In this document: one piece after another, positions 8,161-20,200 of the stretch
Layout of the letters: each line of letters opens with the position of its first letter
How positions within the stretch are numbered: position 1 is the first letter of the stretch
Assembly: GCA_910585455.1 (NCBI GenBank)
Contig: CAJUEL010000041.1
Location: 1-41,127 of the forward strand
Source: an uncultured Eisenbergiella sp.
GTDB lineage: Bacteria; Bacillota; Clostridia; Lachnospirales; Lachnospiraceae
Length of the DNA: 41,127 nucleotides
Direction of reading: 5' to 3'
The notes under the pieces: generated by a model
Databases searched by the model: none
What the model was told of the DNA's origin: nothing
What the model saw: only the letters and a program-made list of their open reading frames with translations
Made by a program: the position numbers and the translations under genes

Positions 8161-10227
8161 TTATTCCCGCATTCCACCGTCACCCATTCCCATCTGCACC
8201 ACCCGCTCAATCCGATAGCGGTAAGACTCCGGCATCCGCACCCCATCCTCCGTCTTTTCCAGCCAAAGCGCCCGCTGCTCCCCTCTCTCATAGGCAAAGC
8301 TCTCCCCGTCATCCTCCACCAGACAAAAGGGCTTCGGATTTTCGCCGTACAAGCGCACCTCCAGAGAGAAAACCGTATCCCTTCCCGGCATATCGGTTTC
8401 CTCTGCCAGCGGAAGCATGCTGTTTTCCTTCACAAACACAGGAATCTCCTCCGTTTCCAGCCAATAATCCTGCCCGCCCACGTAGCGCTCTCCCGTCCAG
8501 AAATCATACCAGCCTCCTTCGGGCAGACGGACCTCCCTGCCGGTCTGTCCGGTATCCGCCAAAATCGGCGCAATAAGGAGAAAATCCCCCATCATATAGC
8601 AGTCATCCGTCTCCCAGAACCGTTCCTCCTGCGGATAGTCCATCACCAGGGGCCGAAAGGGCGGCGTGCCGTCCTGCTCATACCGGAAAAAGGCGGCATA
8701 CAGATAGGGGACCAACCGGTTCCTCACCCCCAAAAGCCTGCGCACCCGCTCCTGCAGAACGCTGTCCTCCAAAAGCTCGTTCCTTTTGTTTTGATCGATA
8801 TCGAACTGCTTCCAGGGCGGATTGGGCACCATCCATGCATTGATCAGGGATAAGGGCGAAAAGACCACCGCCTGCACCCTGCGCACAAGTTCCTCCGCCG
8901 ACTGGCTCTGGCGCACCTCCGGCGACCACAAAAGCCCGGAAAACCCGGCGTTACACAGCGCGCGGAGGAATTGTCCGTGGTCATACAGATCGCTGTACAG
9001 GACAAAAGGCAGGGGCGCGCCGTGACTGTAATTCGCCCGGATCTGGGAAAAGGTGCGCCGATCCTCCCGCCTGTAGGCCTCTTCGATCGTGCGCGCCACC
9101 ATCGCGCCATAGAGATTTCTTTCCTCCTCCCCATTTAACCCGGAGGGAAAACGGGCATAATCCGGAAAAAACCAGTGTCCCGTATAATCGGAGCCGTCAC
9201 ACTCATCCAGCTTCATGGCGGCAGCGCCCATTCTGATCAGCTTTTGCTGATGAGCGCCGTATATTTCCCGCGCTTTTTTGAAAGCGAAGTCCGGCGCAAC
9301 GCCGCCCCACACCTCATACTCCCCGCTATAGGGCTTTATCTTTTGAAAAATGGGAGAAGATGGGTGCACATACGCCTGCTCCCACAGATTGACCTTCACT
9401 CCCTTTTCCTGCGCCGTCTCAAACAGCCGCTCCGGATGAGGAAAAGCATCCCCAAACACGAGAGAGCTGGAATAGGCGTGGCTCTGCCAGCCGGGCTCCA
9501 GCCCGATCATGGAAAAGGGCATCCGTTCCTTCTCCAGCTGACAAAGCAGCGCCTCTACTCCCTCCTGCGTCATTTGCGTATAGCACCGGTACAGATTGCC
9601 CAATCCCCACAGCGGCGGCAGACATCCCCCGCCGCAAAACAGATTGTACTGCTCCACCGCCCCTTTGATCGTTCCTCCCACAAAGCAATAAAGCCGCAGT
9701 CCCGGCGCACCCTTTATGAATATGGTGACCTCCTGTCCGCGCTGTTTTTCCTGATACAGCTCCTGCGTATTATCAGCCACACTTCCCGCTCCATCATCCC
9801 CCCGCTGCCCGCACCTTACGCTGCATCCGAAATCGACCTCCACCGTCCGGGCGCTGTCCGCCAGAATGCCATAGCCCGCCGATGAGACGAAAAAGGGCGC
9901 CGGCGCATGAGAATCCCCCGTATCCCCCGGCGCGTCCGCATTGGTGGTCAGCCTTTTTCGCTTTCCGTTCTGCAAAAAAGAATGCATCTGCAAGCCGAGC
10001 CCATAAAACCGCTCTTTTTCGGATACGGGCATCGTAAAAAGCGCGCCGTTTCGGTCAATCCTGACGGCGCTGCCGCAAAGCTGTACAGGCAGCGCAGCCT
10101 CCTCCATCGTAAGCAGCTTCTCTTCCTTTTTCCTGCTCCCTAAAATGTCCTGCGGCAAAAGCGCCTCTTTTTCCCCTGCCTCCAGACAAAAAACTGTGGG
10201 CAGCAGCCGCTTCCATGTTTGTTCCAT
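8161..10227 (-). CDS. Glycoside hydrolase family 31 (alpha-glucosidase/alpha-xylosidase type)
   Basis: A 688-residue enzyme without signal peptide, so cytoplasmic. The N-terminal 200 residues are the beta-sandwich region (ERFYGLGLQMHSF). The TIM barrel begins near residue 205 (PPLWGLGNLY), carries GLEPGWQ near 252, and has the likely nucleophile Asp341 in AMKLDECDGSD. A later YSDLYDHGQF segment is a candidate acid/base region. The C-terminus has the GH31 beta domains (GDFLLIAPI; LPEGGWYDFWTGE). The ribosome binding site AGGGGGATAAAAAC fixes the start. GH31 enzymes act on alpha-glucosides, alpha-xylosides or sulfoquinovosides; which one cannot be settled by eye. As the last gene of the Lpl-type import operon, it probably cleaves the imported oligosaccharide. 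Confidence 0.9.
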   Translation of the reverse strand: MEQTWKRLLPTVFCLEAGEKEALLPQDILGSRKKEEKLLTMEEAALPVQLCGSAVRIDRNGALFTMPVSEKERFYGLGLQMHSFLQNGKRKRLTTNADAPGDTGDSHAPAPFFVSSAGYGILADSARTVEVDFGCSVRCGQRGDDGAGSVADNTQELYQEKQRGQEVTIFIKGAPGLRLYCFVGGTIKGAVEQYNLFCGGGCLPPLWGLGNLYRCYTQMTQEGVEALLCQLEKERMPFSMIGLEPGWQSHAYSSSLVFGDAFPHPERLFETAQEKGVKVNLWEQAYVHPSSPIFQKIKPYSGEYEVWGGVAPDFAFKKAREIYGAHQQKLIRMGAAAMKLDECDGSDYTGHWFFPDYARFPSGLNGEEERNLYGAMVARTIEEAYRREDRRTFSQIRANYSHGAPLPFVLYSDLYDHGQFLRALCNAGFSGLLWSPEVRQSQSAEELVRRVQAVVFSPLSLINAWMVPNPPWKQFDIDQNKRNELLEDSVLQERVRRLLGVRNRLVPYLYAAFFRYEQDGTPPFRPLVMDYPQEERFWETDDCYMMGDFLLIAPILADTGQTGREVRLPEGGWYDFWTGERYVGGQDYWLETEEIPVFVKENSMLPLAEETDMPGRDTVFSLEVRLYGENPKPFCLVEDDGESFAYERGEQRALWLEKTEDGVRMPESYRYRIERVVQMGMGDGGMRE

Positions 10228-10242
10228 GTTTTTATCCCCCTG

Positions 10243-10320
10243 CGCGCTTTAGCGCGTATCCCCAATCAATAGTCTGGAAATTTATTTCCAGACATATCTT
10301 CCTTGTGCGCTTTGGCGCAC
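10243..10320. repeat. Cluster of three short hairpins between permease and GH31 genes
   Basis: Three separate perfect inverted repeats fill the 100-bp gap: CGCGCT-TT-AGCGCG (10243-10256), GTCTGGAAAT-TT-ATTTCCAGAC (10272-10293) and GTGCGC-TTTG-GCGCAC (10305-10320). None has a clear U-run on the minus strand, so they are more likely RNA processing or stability elements, or short dispersed repeats, than strong terminators. Confidence 0.7.
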
Positions 10321-10327
10321 TTACCGG

Positions 10328-11212
10328 TCATCCCTTCACGCTTCCCATCAAAAGCCCGCCGCTGAAATATTTCTGCAAAAACGGGTAGACCATCAGAATC
10401 GGCAGCGCGCCCAGAAAAAGCTGTGCCGCCCGCCCTGTCCTGGCGTTGACCATCGCCAGAATTTTGGTGTAATCCCCACCCGAAATGCGCAGCATCTGCT
10501 CGGGATTGATCACCAGCGTCTGTAAATAGCTCTGCAACGGATAATGTCTGGGATTATTCATATAAATCAGCCCGTCAAACCAGGAATTCCAATGGCTGAC
10601 AATGCAAAACAGGGCGACAGTTGCAAGCCCCGGCTTGGAAATCGGAAGCACCACCTTCCACAGCGTTGTCCACACACCCGCTCCGTCGATCTGCGCCGCC
10701 TCCTCCAGCTCTTCCGGCGTGCTCTTAAAAAAGTTCATCAGTATGATCATGTTATATACCGGCAGCGCCCCGGGCAGCACCAGCGACCAGATCGTATCGA
10801 TCAGACGCAGCTTCACAATCACCAGATAGGTGGGAATCAGCCCGCCCCCGATCAGCATGGTAATTACAAAATACCATGTATACACCGGTTTTGCAAACAA
10901 TTGTTTTTTCCCTTTTGACAACGGATATGCCGTACATATCATCAAAATCATGTTTAGGCCGACTCCCAGCAGAACCCTCTTTAAGGAGATGAAAAATGCT
11001 GTTATGAATTTGGAGGAATGCAGCACAAACTGATAGGAGCTTAACGTGAATTCCTTCGGCACAAAGGATACGCTGCCCGCCGCCACCGCGGAGCTGCTGC
11101 TTAGAGAAACTGCCAACAGATTAATGAACGGCAGCAGACACAACAGCCCTGCAAGACTTAAAAATGCATAATTGAATGCCAGAAATATTTTTTGTCCCAT
11201 ACTTTTCTTCAT
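10328..11212 (-). CDS. Carbohydrate ABC transporter permease (LplC/YtcP type)
   Basis: A 294-residue inner-membrane permease with six predicted spans. It shows the CUT1-type EAA loop near residues 190-210 (EELEEAAQIDGAGVWTTLWKVVLPISKPG), which contacts an ATPase. The C-terminal FLQKYFSGGLLMGSVKG is characteristic of the LplC/YtcP branch. It starts nine bases after the previous permease's stop, with GGAGGCGGAT before the ATG, so the two are coupled. No ATPase is encoded in the locus; in this branch a shared MsmX/UgpC-like ATPase elsewhere usually powers the system (family knowledge). Confidence 0.93.
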   Translation of the reverse strand: MKKSMGQKIFLAFNYAFLSLAGLLCLLPFINLLAVSLSSSSAVAAGSVSFVPKEFTLSSYQFVLHSSKFITAFFISLKRVLLGVGLNMILMICTAYPLSKGKKQLFAKPVYTWYFVITMLIGGGLIPTYLVIVKLRLIDTIWSLVLPGALPVYNMIILMNFFKSTPEELEEAAQIDGAGVWTTLWKVVLPISKPGLATVALFCIVSHWNSWFDGLIYMNNPRHYPLQSYLQTLVINPEQMLRISGGDYTKILAMVNARTGRAAQLFLGALPILMVYPFLQKYFSGGLLMGSVKG

Positions 11213-14200
11213 ATCCGCCTCCTAAAAAATATGATAGTCAGCCAGTTTATCCGCCAGATAATAGGCAAGCACGATCAAAACGAAGGATACGCCTGATTTG
11301 AAGATTCCCACCGCCGCCGCCGGGGAATACTGCGCCTGCTCTATGCCCAGCCGGTACACAAAGGTGTCGATGATATCGCCTGTCTCATATACCAGAGGGC
11401 TGTACAGATTATAGATCTGATCAAAGCCCGCATTCAGCACATTTCCCAGACTCAGCACGCTCATCAATATGACGGTTGGCGCAATGCCCGGCAGCGTGAT
11501 ATACAACGTCTGCTTCCACCGCTTCGCGCCGTCCACCTTTGCCGCCTCGTAAAGCGTCGGATCGATGCCTGTCAGAGCCGCCAGATAAACCACCGTCCCG
11601 AACCCGAATCCCTTCCAGATGTCCGACAGGATCATGACAATCGGAAACCAGGTCTTATCCCCCAGAAAAAAGATCGGCTCGATTCCGGCAAACCCCAGAA
11701 CCGTATTGACGATTCCGTCCGCAGAAAGGATGTCCAGCAAAAGCCCCGCCACAATCACCCAGGATAAAAAATTCGGCAGATAAATTAACGTCTGCAGTCC
11801 TCTTTTATATGTTTTATTCGCCACCTCATTTAACAAAAGCGCAAATGTGACCGGCACGACGATCCCCCCCGCCATTTTACAGACGGCAATATAGAGCGTG
11901 TTACGGATTGTGTTGACAAAACCCGGCAAACCGAATACATATCGGAAATGCTTTAACCCGACCCATGGAGAAGAAAAGCCCATCAGCGGATTGTAGTCTT
12001 CAAAGGCGATGATAATGCCGTACAGCGGAATATACGCGAACAAAAATGTGAAAATTACTCCGGGAAGCAGCATCAGGTGCAGTGGTAATTGTCTTTTCAG
12101 CTTTTCAGCCATATTCTTTTTTTTCATATATGATAGTCCTCTTAAAAAGAAACGGGAAGAAGGGATGTCCCTCTTCCCGCCCCGGATCTGTATCTCTTTT
12201 TTTAGTTACCGTAAAGTTCATTCATTTCCCCGGTGATATCCTCACCACCCAGACTGTTCCAGCTCTCCACAAACTCATCAAAAGCGCCGATATCCTCTCC
12301 CATGATGATTTTTGTGAACACTTCATCGCGCATCGCGTCCAGAGAAGACATTTTTTCCACCATCGTAGGCGTCGAAACGCCTTTATATGCGGTCCGCACA
12401 TACTGCTCATTGTCCACAAAAGGTTTCATCACGCCATAGGCTCCTTCCCTGGACACCTGGCTGTACTGTCCCACGGAATCCGGATTCTTATTATCGATCC
12501 AATCAATCACATGCTCATATTTGCCCAGCTGATCCGGTGTGAGACCGCTGGTATCCCTGCTGTCCTGCACAGCGGATATCTCCACATACTGATTATAGTC
12601 CGCCATAGGATTTTGTACCTGAAACGGAATGGCGCCCCAATCTCTTTCATTGTTTTTGAAAGCATTATATTCTTCCGCCGTTCCTTCATTGGTAACTCTG
12701 GTGTACAAATTAATCATTTTGATCGCCGCTTCCGGATTCTGGCAGTTTTTATTCACAACAACATAATTTCCAACAGGCCAGTCAATAGCGAGCTTTACCG
12801 CTTCTGCATCCGCAGAAGGCAAGGCATAGGATTTAAAAATTGCCTCTTCTCCATTATTTTTGATGACATCGATTCCCGGCGCATATCCAAAAGAGCTTCC
12901 CCAGATAGCCACGCCAACCTTGCCGGACACCAGGTCCTCCGTCATTTTGGCATTGTCTGCAACTGCAAATTCCTTGCTCAAAATTCCCTCTGTGTATAAC
13001 CCCTGAAAAGCTTCCAAAGCGTTTCTGACCTCGGACTGTATGACACCATACTCAATCTGTCCATCTTCCTTGTTCAGCCAGATTTTAGGATATGCGTGAT
13101 AGGAATTCATTAGAGCATATAAGCTGCCCAGAGATTTATCCACCGCAAGCCCATACGTATCATCCACACCGTTTCCATCCGGATCGTTCTGTGTGAATTG
13201 CCTGCATATCTCGTAAACATCCTCCAGCGTTTCCGGCGCTTTCAGATTCAGCTTCTGCATCCAGTCATCCCTGATCCATACGCAATTCATCTGACTGATG
13301 ACACCAAAATGCTGTGTGGAAATGCCCATCAGCTTTCCGTCAATTTTACCAGATTCAAAAGCTTCCCTGTCACTGTCCATAATCCCCTTCAAGGTATCGG
13401 ACGCATACTGTTCATATACCTGTGTCAAATCCGCTACCAGTCCCAATTCTGTTACCTGCTTAAACTGATTCGCATTCACCCAGAATACATCCGGCAACGT
13501 CTGTGACGCGATGCTTAGATTAATCTTCTCCGCATACTGGGAACCGTCCGCTGCCCAGGCATCCTCCAGCCTGATATTGAATTCCTCCAGCGCAGTCCGC
13601 GTCCAGGGATTATTGGTCTCGTCATCCCCGTTCTCCCACTGCGTCGCGGCACAGGTCATCTGTGCTCTGGTCAGGGTAACGGTCTCCGGATATCTTCCGT
13701 AAGGACCGTCCTCCTCCTCTTTGCCCGATACTGCTTCTGCCTGTCCCTCCGCTTTTTCTTCCGCATTCTCTACCGCGTTCTGTGTGCCTGCCTCCCCCGC
13801 ATCGGAAGCTGCCGCCCCGCTGTTTCCACAGCCTGCCAGACTGCCCAGCAGCGCGCCTGTTAAAGCGAATGCCAGCATTTTTTCTGCAATTTTATTTCTC
13901 ATCGTTCCCCTCCGTATTCTATGTTGTATGTTCCGTAACGAAGCTTCGTGACTTTATTATAAGAAATATGATGCAGTTTTAACAGGTTAAGATTTTTACT
14001 TTCGTTTGTTTTCTTTACGCCTCCCGCTTCCTGTGCCGGTACTCCCCCGGCGCCATGCCAGTCTGCCGTCTGAACACCACGCTGAAATACTGCGGGGACT
14101 CAAAGCCTATCTCCTTCGCAATTGCCAGAACCGTATCCTCGCTTTCCAAAAGCCGCCTTTTGGCATAAGCGATCTTTTCCTCCAGAATGTATTCCGACAG

Positions 14201-17200
14201 ATTCTTTCCGGCAAGCTGTTTAAACATTCTGGAAATATAGGACGGATTATAATGCATCTGCCGGGAAATATCCGTCAGGGAAAGGTCCTCCTTCAAATTC
14301 GCTCTCACAAAATCCTTTATGTTTTCCACAAAAACCGCATTCCTGTCCTTTTGCGCCTCCGCCTGCTGCACAAACAAAAGCTCCCCCAGATCGCGCAGAT
14401 AATCAAAGGCCTCCTTCCAGTCCGCAAAATCCTGCAGATTCACAAGCCTCGCCAGCGCAGTCTGGAATGCCAGCTTTTCCACCAGTCCCTTCCGGTTGAT
14501 GAAGGACAGATACATCAGGGAAAAGAACTGGAAAACCTCAATCGCCGGGTAGTAATGTCTGCCCGGCACCAGGATGACTTCCCCGTGGATTTTATCAAAT
14601 ATCCGGAAAAACTCCTCTCTTTTTCCCTGCTCCAGCAAATCCGGCAGAGCTTCCAGCCATGCCTTCGTGCCGCTTCCCAAAAGCTTGTTGCCCGCCGCTT
14701 CCATGGCCGCCCGCTCCTGCACGGAAAGAATCCGACCGCCGTACAGATCGCCCGTGTCCGCCACATCCAAAGCCGCCAGCTTTAAAAATTCATATTGCTC
14801 CCGCATGCTGGCAAAGGGCACAGCCTCCTCATACATCGTGATGAAGACAGCAGCGCCCAGCTCCTCCAGCGCCGCCGCCGAAAACTCGTCCAGCATTTCC
14901 CTCATATATAACAAAATCGGTTTTTCCGTGCGGGATTGTACGGCCGCCAGAAAATGCGTTTCGTCCATATCCAGGATGCCGATATCCCCCTTTTCATAAA
15001 GCATTTCCTGCCAAAGCTGTTGCAGGGATACCGCCAGACGTTCCCGCTCCAAAGGGGATTGTTTCCCTTCCCTGATCCGGACGCAGCAGACGACGGTCAT
15101 TTTTTCATACGAAAACGGAAACTGTATCGCTTCCGCCTCCGTGTCCTCTGCGCCCTGCACGGACATGCCCTGACGCGGTTTTTCCAGCCATTCCGTCCAA
15201 ATGCATTTCTGCATCTGCCAGCTGACTGTCCTTTGCAGTCCGGTATGCTCCCGCACAAGCTGCCTGTGTCTGTTTTCCTCCTCCAGCTGCGCTGCCGCTT
15301 CCTGCACGGCGCGGAAAATGACGTCATCATCCTCCGTCTTTAACAGAAAGGAAATATTTCCATAGCGATTTGCCCGGTAGGCATATTCGAATTCATGATA
15401 TCCTGTCAGAAAAATGATTTTCGCCCGGGGCCACTGCTCCACAATTCTGTCCGCCAGGTCAAAGCCGTCCATGCCGGGCATTTTGATGTCGGACAGCACC
15501 ACATCGATCTTTACCTGCTCCAGAATCCGCAGCGCTTCCCTCACCAGGTGCGCCCTGTAAAGCTCCAACGGCAAAGCCTCCTGCTGTGTAAAAAGCTCCG
15601 CCAGCCAATCCACCACATGATATTCGTCATCCACGATCAACAGCCTGTACAGCTTATCCATCCTGCCCCTCTTTTCCACTCCGCAGCCTGATGTCCACGC
15701 AGAGCCCGCCCAGCCTGGATCTGCAAAGGTCCAATCCGTAGCCTTCCCCATAAAACAATCGCAATCGCCGGCTGATGTTCACAAGACCTGTGACCTCCTG
15801 TGCATCCTCATCCTCCGGCAGGGCTTCACATCTTTCCCGCAATGTAGCAAGCTCTGCTTCCGTCAGCTCTTCCCCGTTATCCTCCACGCGGACGAACAGG
15901 TCGCCCTCCCTTTGCCCCGGATGGAAGGAAATCTGCAAAAGACCGTCCGCCTCCTTATTTTCCAGCCCGTGTCCAAAGGCGTTTTCCAGAATCGGCTGAA
16001 TGATCAGGCGGGGAACCTGTACCCTTCTATATGCCTCCGGCAGCTTTTCATACCCGATCCGGATGCGCCCTTCAAAACGCATGCCCTGCAGCTGGGCATA
16101 GATTTCGGCATGTCCGTTTTCCTCCTCCAGATCCACCACTTCCCTGCCGCTTCTTGTGATGAAGCGGAAATAAATGCCCATTTCCTTCGAAAGCAATACC
16201 GCCCTTTCATAGTCCTCCCGCTTGATCAGCCTATGCAGCAAAAAATAGCTGTTATACAAAAAATGAGGATTGATCTGTGCCTGCAGCTGCTTTAGCTCCA
16301 TTTTCTGGATGAGCACCTTCTGATCGGAAATTTTGTCGATGGATTCCCGAAGATTTTCCGTCATCCTGTTGAAGGCCCGGTACAGATACCCGAAATCCTT
16401 TTCCTCCATTCCGTCCAGACGCACATCAAAATCTCCCTCTTCCAGCCTCTGAAACGCTCCCACAAGCTCCTGCATCGGCTCATTCACCAGTCTGTGCGCG
16501 CTTCCGAAAAAAATGAATATACAGACCATGGTCGCTCCAAAAAACAGCAGGGAAAGCAACAGCAGCGTCCTCGTTTCCGGCACGATATTTTCAGCTGGAA
16601 TCACATTGTACCAGACGCCCGCAAGTCCGGCTGCCGGTTCCCCGAATACATACCACTCGCCCCGGCTCCACCGCCAGGAAAAGGTTTCCCGCAGCTCTTT
16701 TTGCAAAAGCCCCTCCAAAGCCTCCTCCTGCTCTGTCGGGATATCGCTGAGCATAAATTGCAGGGCAGGAATTTCAAAGCGAAACAGGCTTCCCGGCACA
16801 TTGGCGGAATACGTCAGCTCCTTCTCCATCTCCTTTCCGGAAAACCGGATGAGAACCGCATACATCGGATTTCCGGAAAGCCCCCAGGCGATCAGCGGCA
16901 TCACCAGCTCTCCCTGATAGACGCCGATGCCATATTCCCCCACAGTCTCTATTCGCCCAAGCTCCTCCAGCATTCCCGCTTCCATCGCCACGAAGCTTCC
17001 CTTCTCATAGCCGTCCGCATGGATCACCCGCTGCAGCCGGGGCAATATGACACAGACATCCGAAATATATTTCTGATAGCTTTTGATCACATCCAGATCA
17101 CCCTGTATCCGCAAAATAGCGCGGGTTCTGTCATAATCCGTATACATTTGCGGCAGACTGGCGAGCTGCTGCAGCTCCTTATGATTGAGCAGCGACATTT

Positions 17201-20200
17201 CCCGGTCCCGTATTTCCAGAAAGCTGCTCTCGAATTTTTCAATCTGATATTCCATCTGGGTATGCACCAGCCGCAACGCATCCTGCTCGTTTTTCTTTCC
17301 CAGAAACATGATCGTGACGGTTCCCGCCAGAATGACCGGCAGCATGACCGCCATGAACACGATCAAAAGACGCTTGAACGTGGAAACCTCTCTTTTTCTT
17401 TTCATCTGCCCCATCCTGTATCACAAAAACATATCCTTGAGCGCAATCAGCCGTATCCTGCCTTCCTTTTCCCGACTTCTGAGCGATTCCGTAAATCCCG
17501 ATTTGGAAAAAAGGTAATAATACCGCTGTCCAAAATGCCCCATGGCATCTGCATACTCTTCCATTAACCGCAGCTCATTTTCTGCAACAGGACTCTCCCT
17601 GAATTTGCAGGAACCGATAATGCCGCTGTCATCCTCCGCAGAAGTCACCACAATATCGATCTGTGCCTGTTTATGCGTTTTGGGATTGCCACCCCACCAC
17701 TGTCCCGCAGCGCCAATGGAAAAAGGAAGTCTGTCATCATAGTACAAAATATATTCTCTGCACATTTTTTCAAATGTCAGTCCCATATAGTCAGAAAGTC
17801 TGCTTTCTACCGTCGTCGGATAGGATTTTTCCATTCTTCCGGATTGTACCGCCGATATATTTGGAGGCACAAAGGTATACCAAAAGCGGAAAAACTGATC
17901 CTCGATCAGGTAAACCGGTCTTTTGCTGTTTGGATCCGTTACCGGCGTCTCCCTTTTCACAATCCCCAGCGCAATCAGATTTGCAATATATTTCGAGCAT
18001 AATCCCGTTTCAATGCCCACCGTCGAAGCGATCTCGGATAATTTGGTCTTCCCCGACGCAATCGCCGTAACCACCGCATTATAAACCGCCGGTTCCCTCA
18101 GCTCCTGCTTGAGCAGATTGGACGGTTCCTCGAACAAAACGGCATTTCTGTCAAATAAATTCTCCAACAGATTTTCCTTTATCGACAAATCCGGCGAAAA
18201 CTGCTCCAGATACATGGGAACCCCGCCGGTAATCCCGTAAATGAGCGCCCTTTCTTCACAGGAATAGTCCGGAAACCACTTTCCCGTATCCAGATAATCA
18301 AAGGGCAATATCCGAAACTGCGCCGTCCTGCGCCCATAAAGCGGGCTCTGGTAACCCAGCACCTGCTTTTCCATAAAGCTCATGGAAGAACCGCACAGGA
18401 TCAAAAAAAGCTTTGTCCCTTTCAATTGATGATCCAAAAAATTCTGCAGAAGGGAAGAGATCCCCCTGTCCGCCTGCGCCAGATAGGGGTATTCATCGAT
18501 CACCCAGATCAGCCTCTCATATTTTGACATTTCCCCGATTTTGATGAATGCGTCAGTGAAGCTTCGATACACCGCATTGACTGCACTTTCCCCCGTCATT
18601 GCCTCCGAAATTGCCCGGGACAAAGTTTCCAGGTTCTGCCCTGCGCTGTTTTCCTGCGCCGCAAAAAAGACAGTCCTTTTATTCCTGCAAAATTCATTGA
18701 TCAACGTCGTTTTCCCGACGCGGCGGCGACCATAAATAATGGCAACCTCCAGCTTTCCGCTCTGATACATCCGCTCCAGTTTTTTCAGTTCCCGCTCCCG
18801 GCCAACAAACATTTCGCTCTCCTTTAGTGAATCATGATATCCTATATTTTACTTCACTATTTGCGTGCTGTCAACATGCTCTGCCTGCGGTAGAAAAACA
18901 CCGAAAGCCCCATCGCAATCGTCCAGCCTACCGGCCACGCGCACCAGATGCCGATCGACGAGCCCATCCAGCCGGAAAGCACAAAGGCCAGCACCACGCG
19001 CAGAATCAGATCGGTAAAGGTGGCGATCACAAACTGCCGCATCGCGCTGACGCCGCGCAATATGCCGTCCGCCACCAGCTTCACGGAAATCACGAAATAG
19101 AAGGGCGAAAGGATCCACAAAAACTGCTGCCCCGTAAGCAGCGCCGCCGAAGAGCTCTCATCCATGAACAGCAAAAGCAGATATTTGCCGAATACGACAT
19201 AAACGAAGCAGAACGGGACACACAGGCACCACACCAGCTTTAATCCGGCCCGAAAGCCCTCCCGGATGCGTCCGTACTGACGCGCCCCCAGGTTCTGAGC
19301 GGAAAAATTGGAAATGCCGTTGCCGATCGTGGTAAAGGAGGTGATAACCAGGTTGTTCAGCTTGACCGCCGCCGAATATCCCGCCGCAACGCTCACGCCG
19401 AAGCTGTTGATACAGCCCTGAATCATCATGTTTCCGACGGAAATGAAAGATTGCTGCAAAATACTGGGCACCGCCACGATCGCGATTTTTCCCAACAGCT
19501 CCCAGGAAAAAATGCGAACGCGCCCTGCCGTCTCTATTTTGATCAGGCGCTTTAACACCAGGAACAAAGAGCAAATGCAGCTGACTCCCTGACAAAGAAA
19601 CGTTGCCCACGCAACGCCGGAAATCCCCATGGAGAAGGATTTCACAAAAAGAATATCGACCAGTATGTTGGCCGTCGAGGAAATCGCCAGGAAAATGAAG
19701 GGCGTTTTCGAATCCCCCAGCGCGGAAAAAATGCCCGTCGCAATATTATAAAAGAACAAAAAGGGAAGCCCCCACAGATAAATGACCAAATACAGCGCCG
19801 AATCCTCCATAATTTCCGGCTGCGTCTTCATGAGCGCAAGCAGGCCTCTGCAGGAAAGCAATCCGATCAGCATCAAAGCGGCGCACAAAACACCGCTGGC
19901 AAGCAGCGTGGTATATACCGCCGTTTTCATCGTGCGGTAGTCCTTTGCCCCGAACAGCTGGGACACGATGACGGAACAGCCGATATTGCAGCCAAAAGCG
20001 AAGGCGATGAAAATGAGCGTGATATTATAGCTGTTTCCCACCGCCGCCAACGCGTTCTCTCCGATAAACCTGCCCGCCACAAGCGAGTCGGCTATATTAT
20101 AAAGCTGCTGAAAGATGATGCTGCCAAACATGGGCAGGCAAAACGCCCACAAAACCTTCTGCGGCGCTCCCTGTGTCAGATCCTTGTTCATAATTGATAT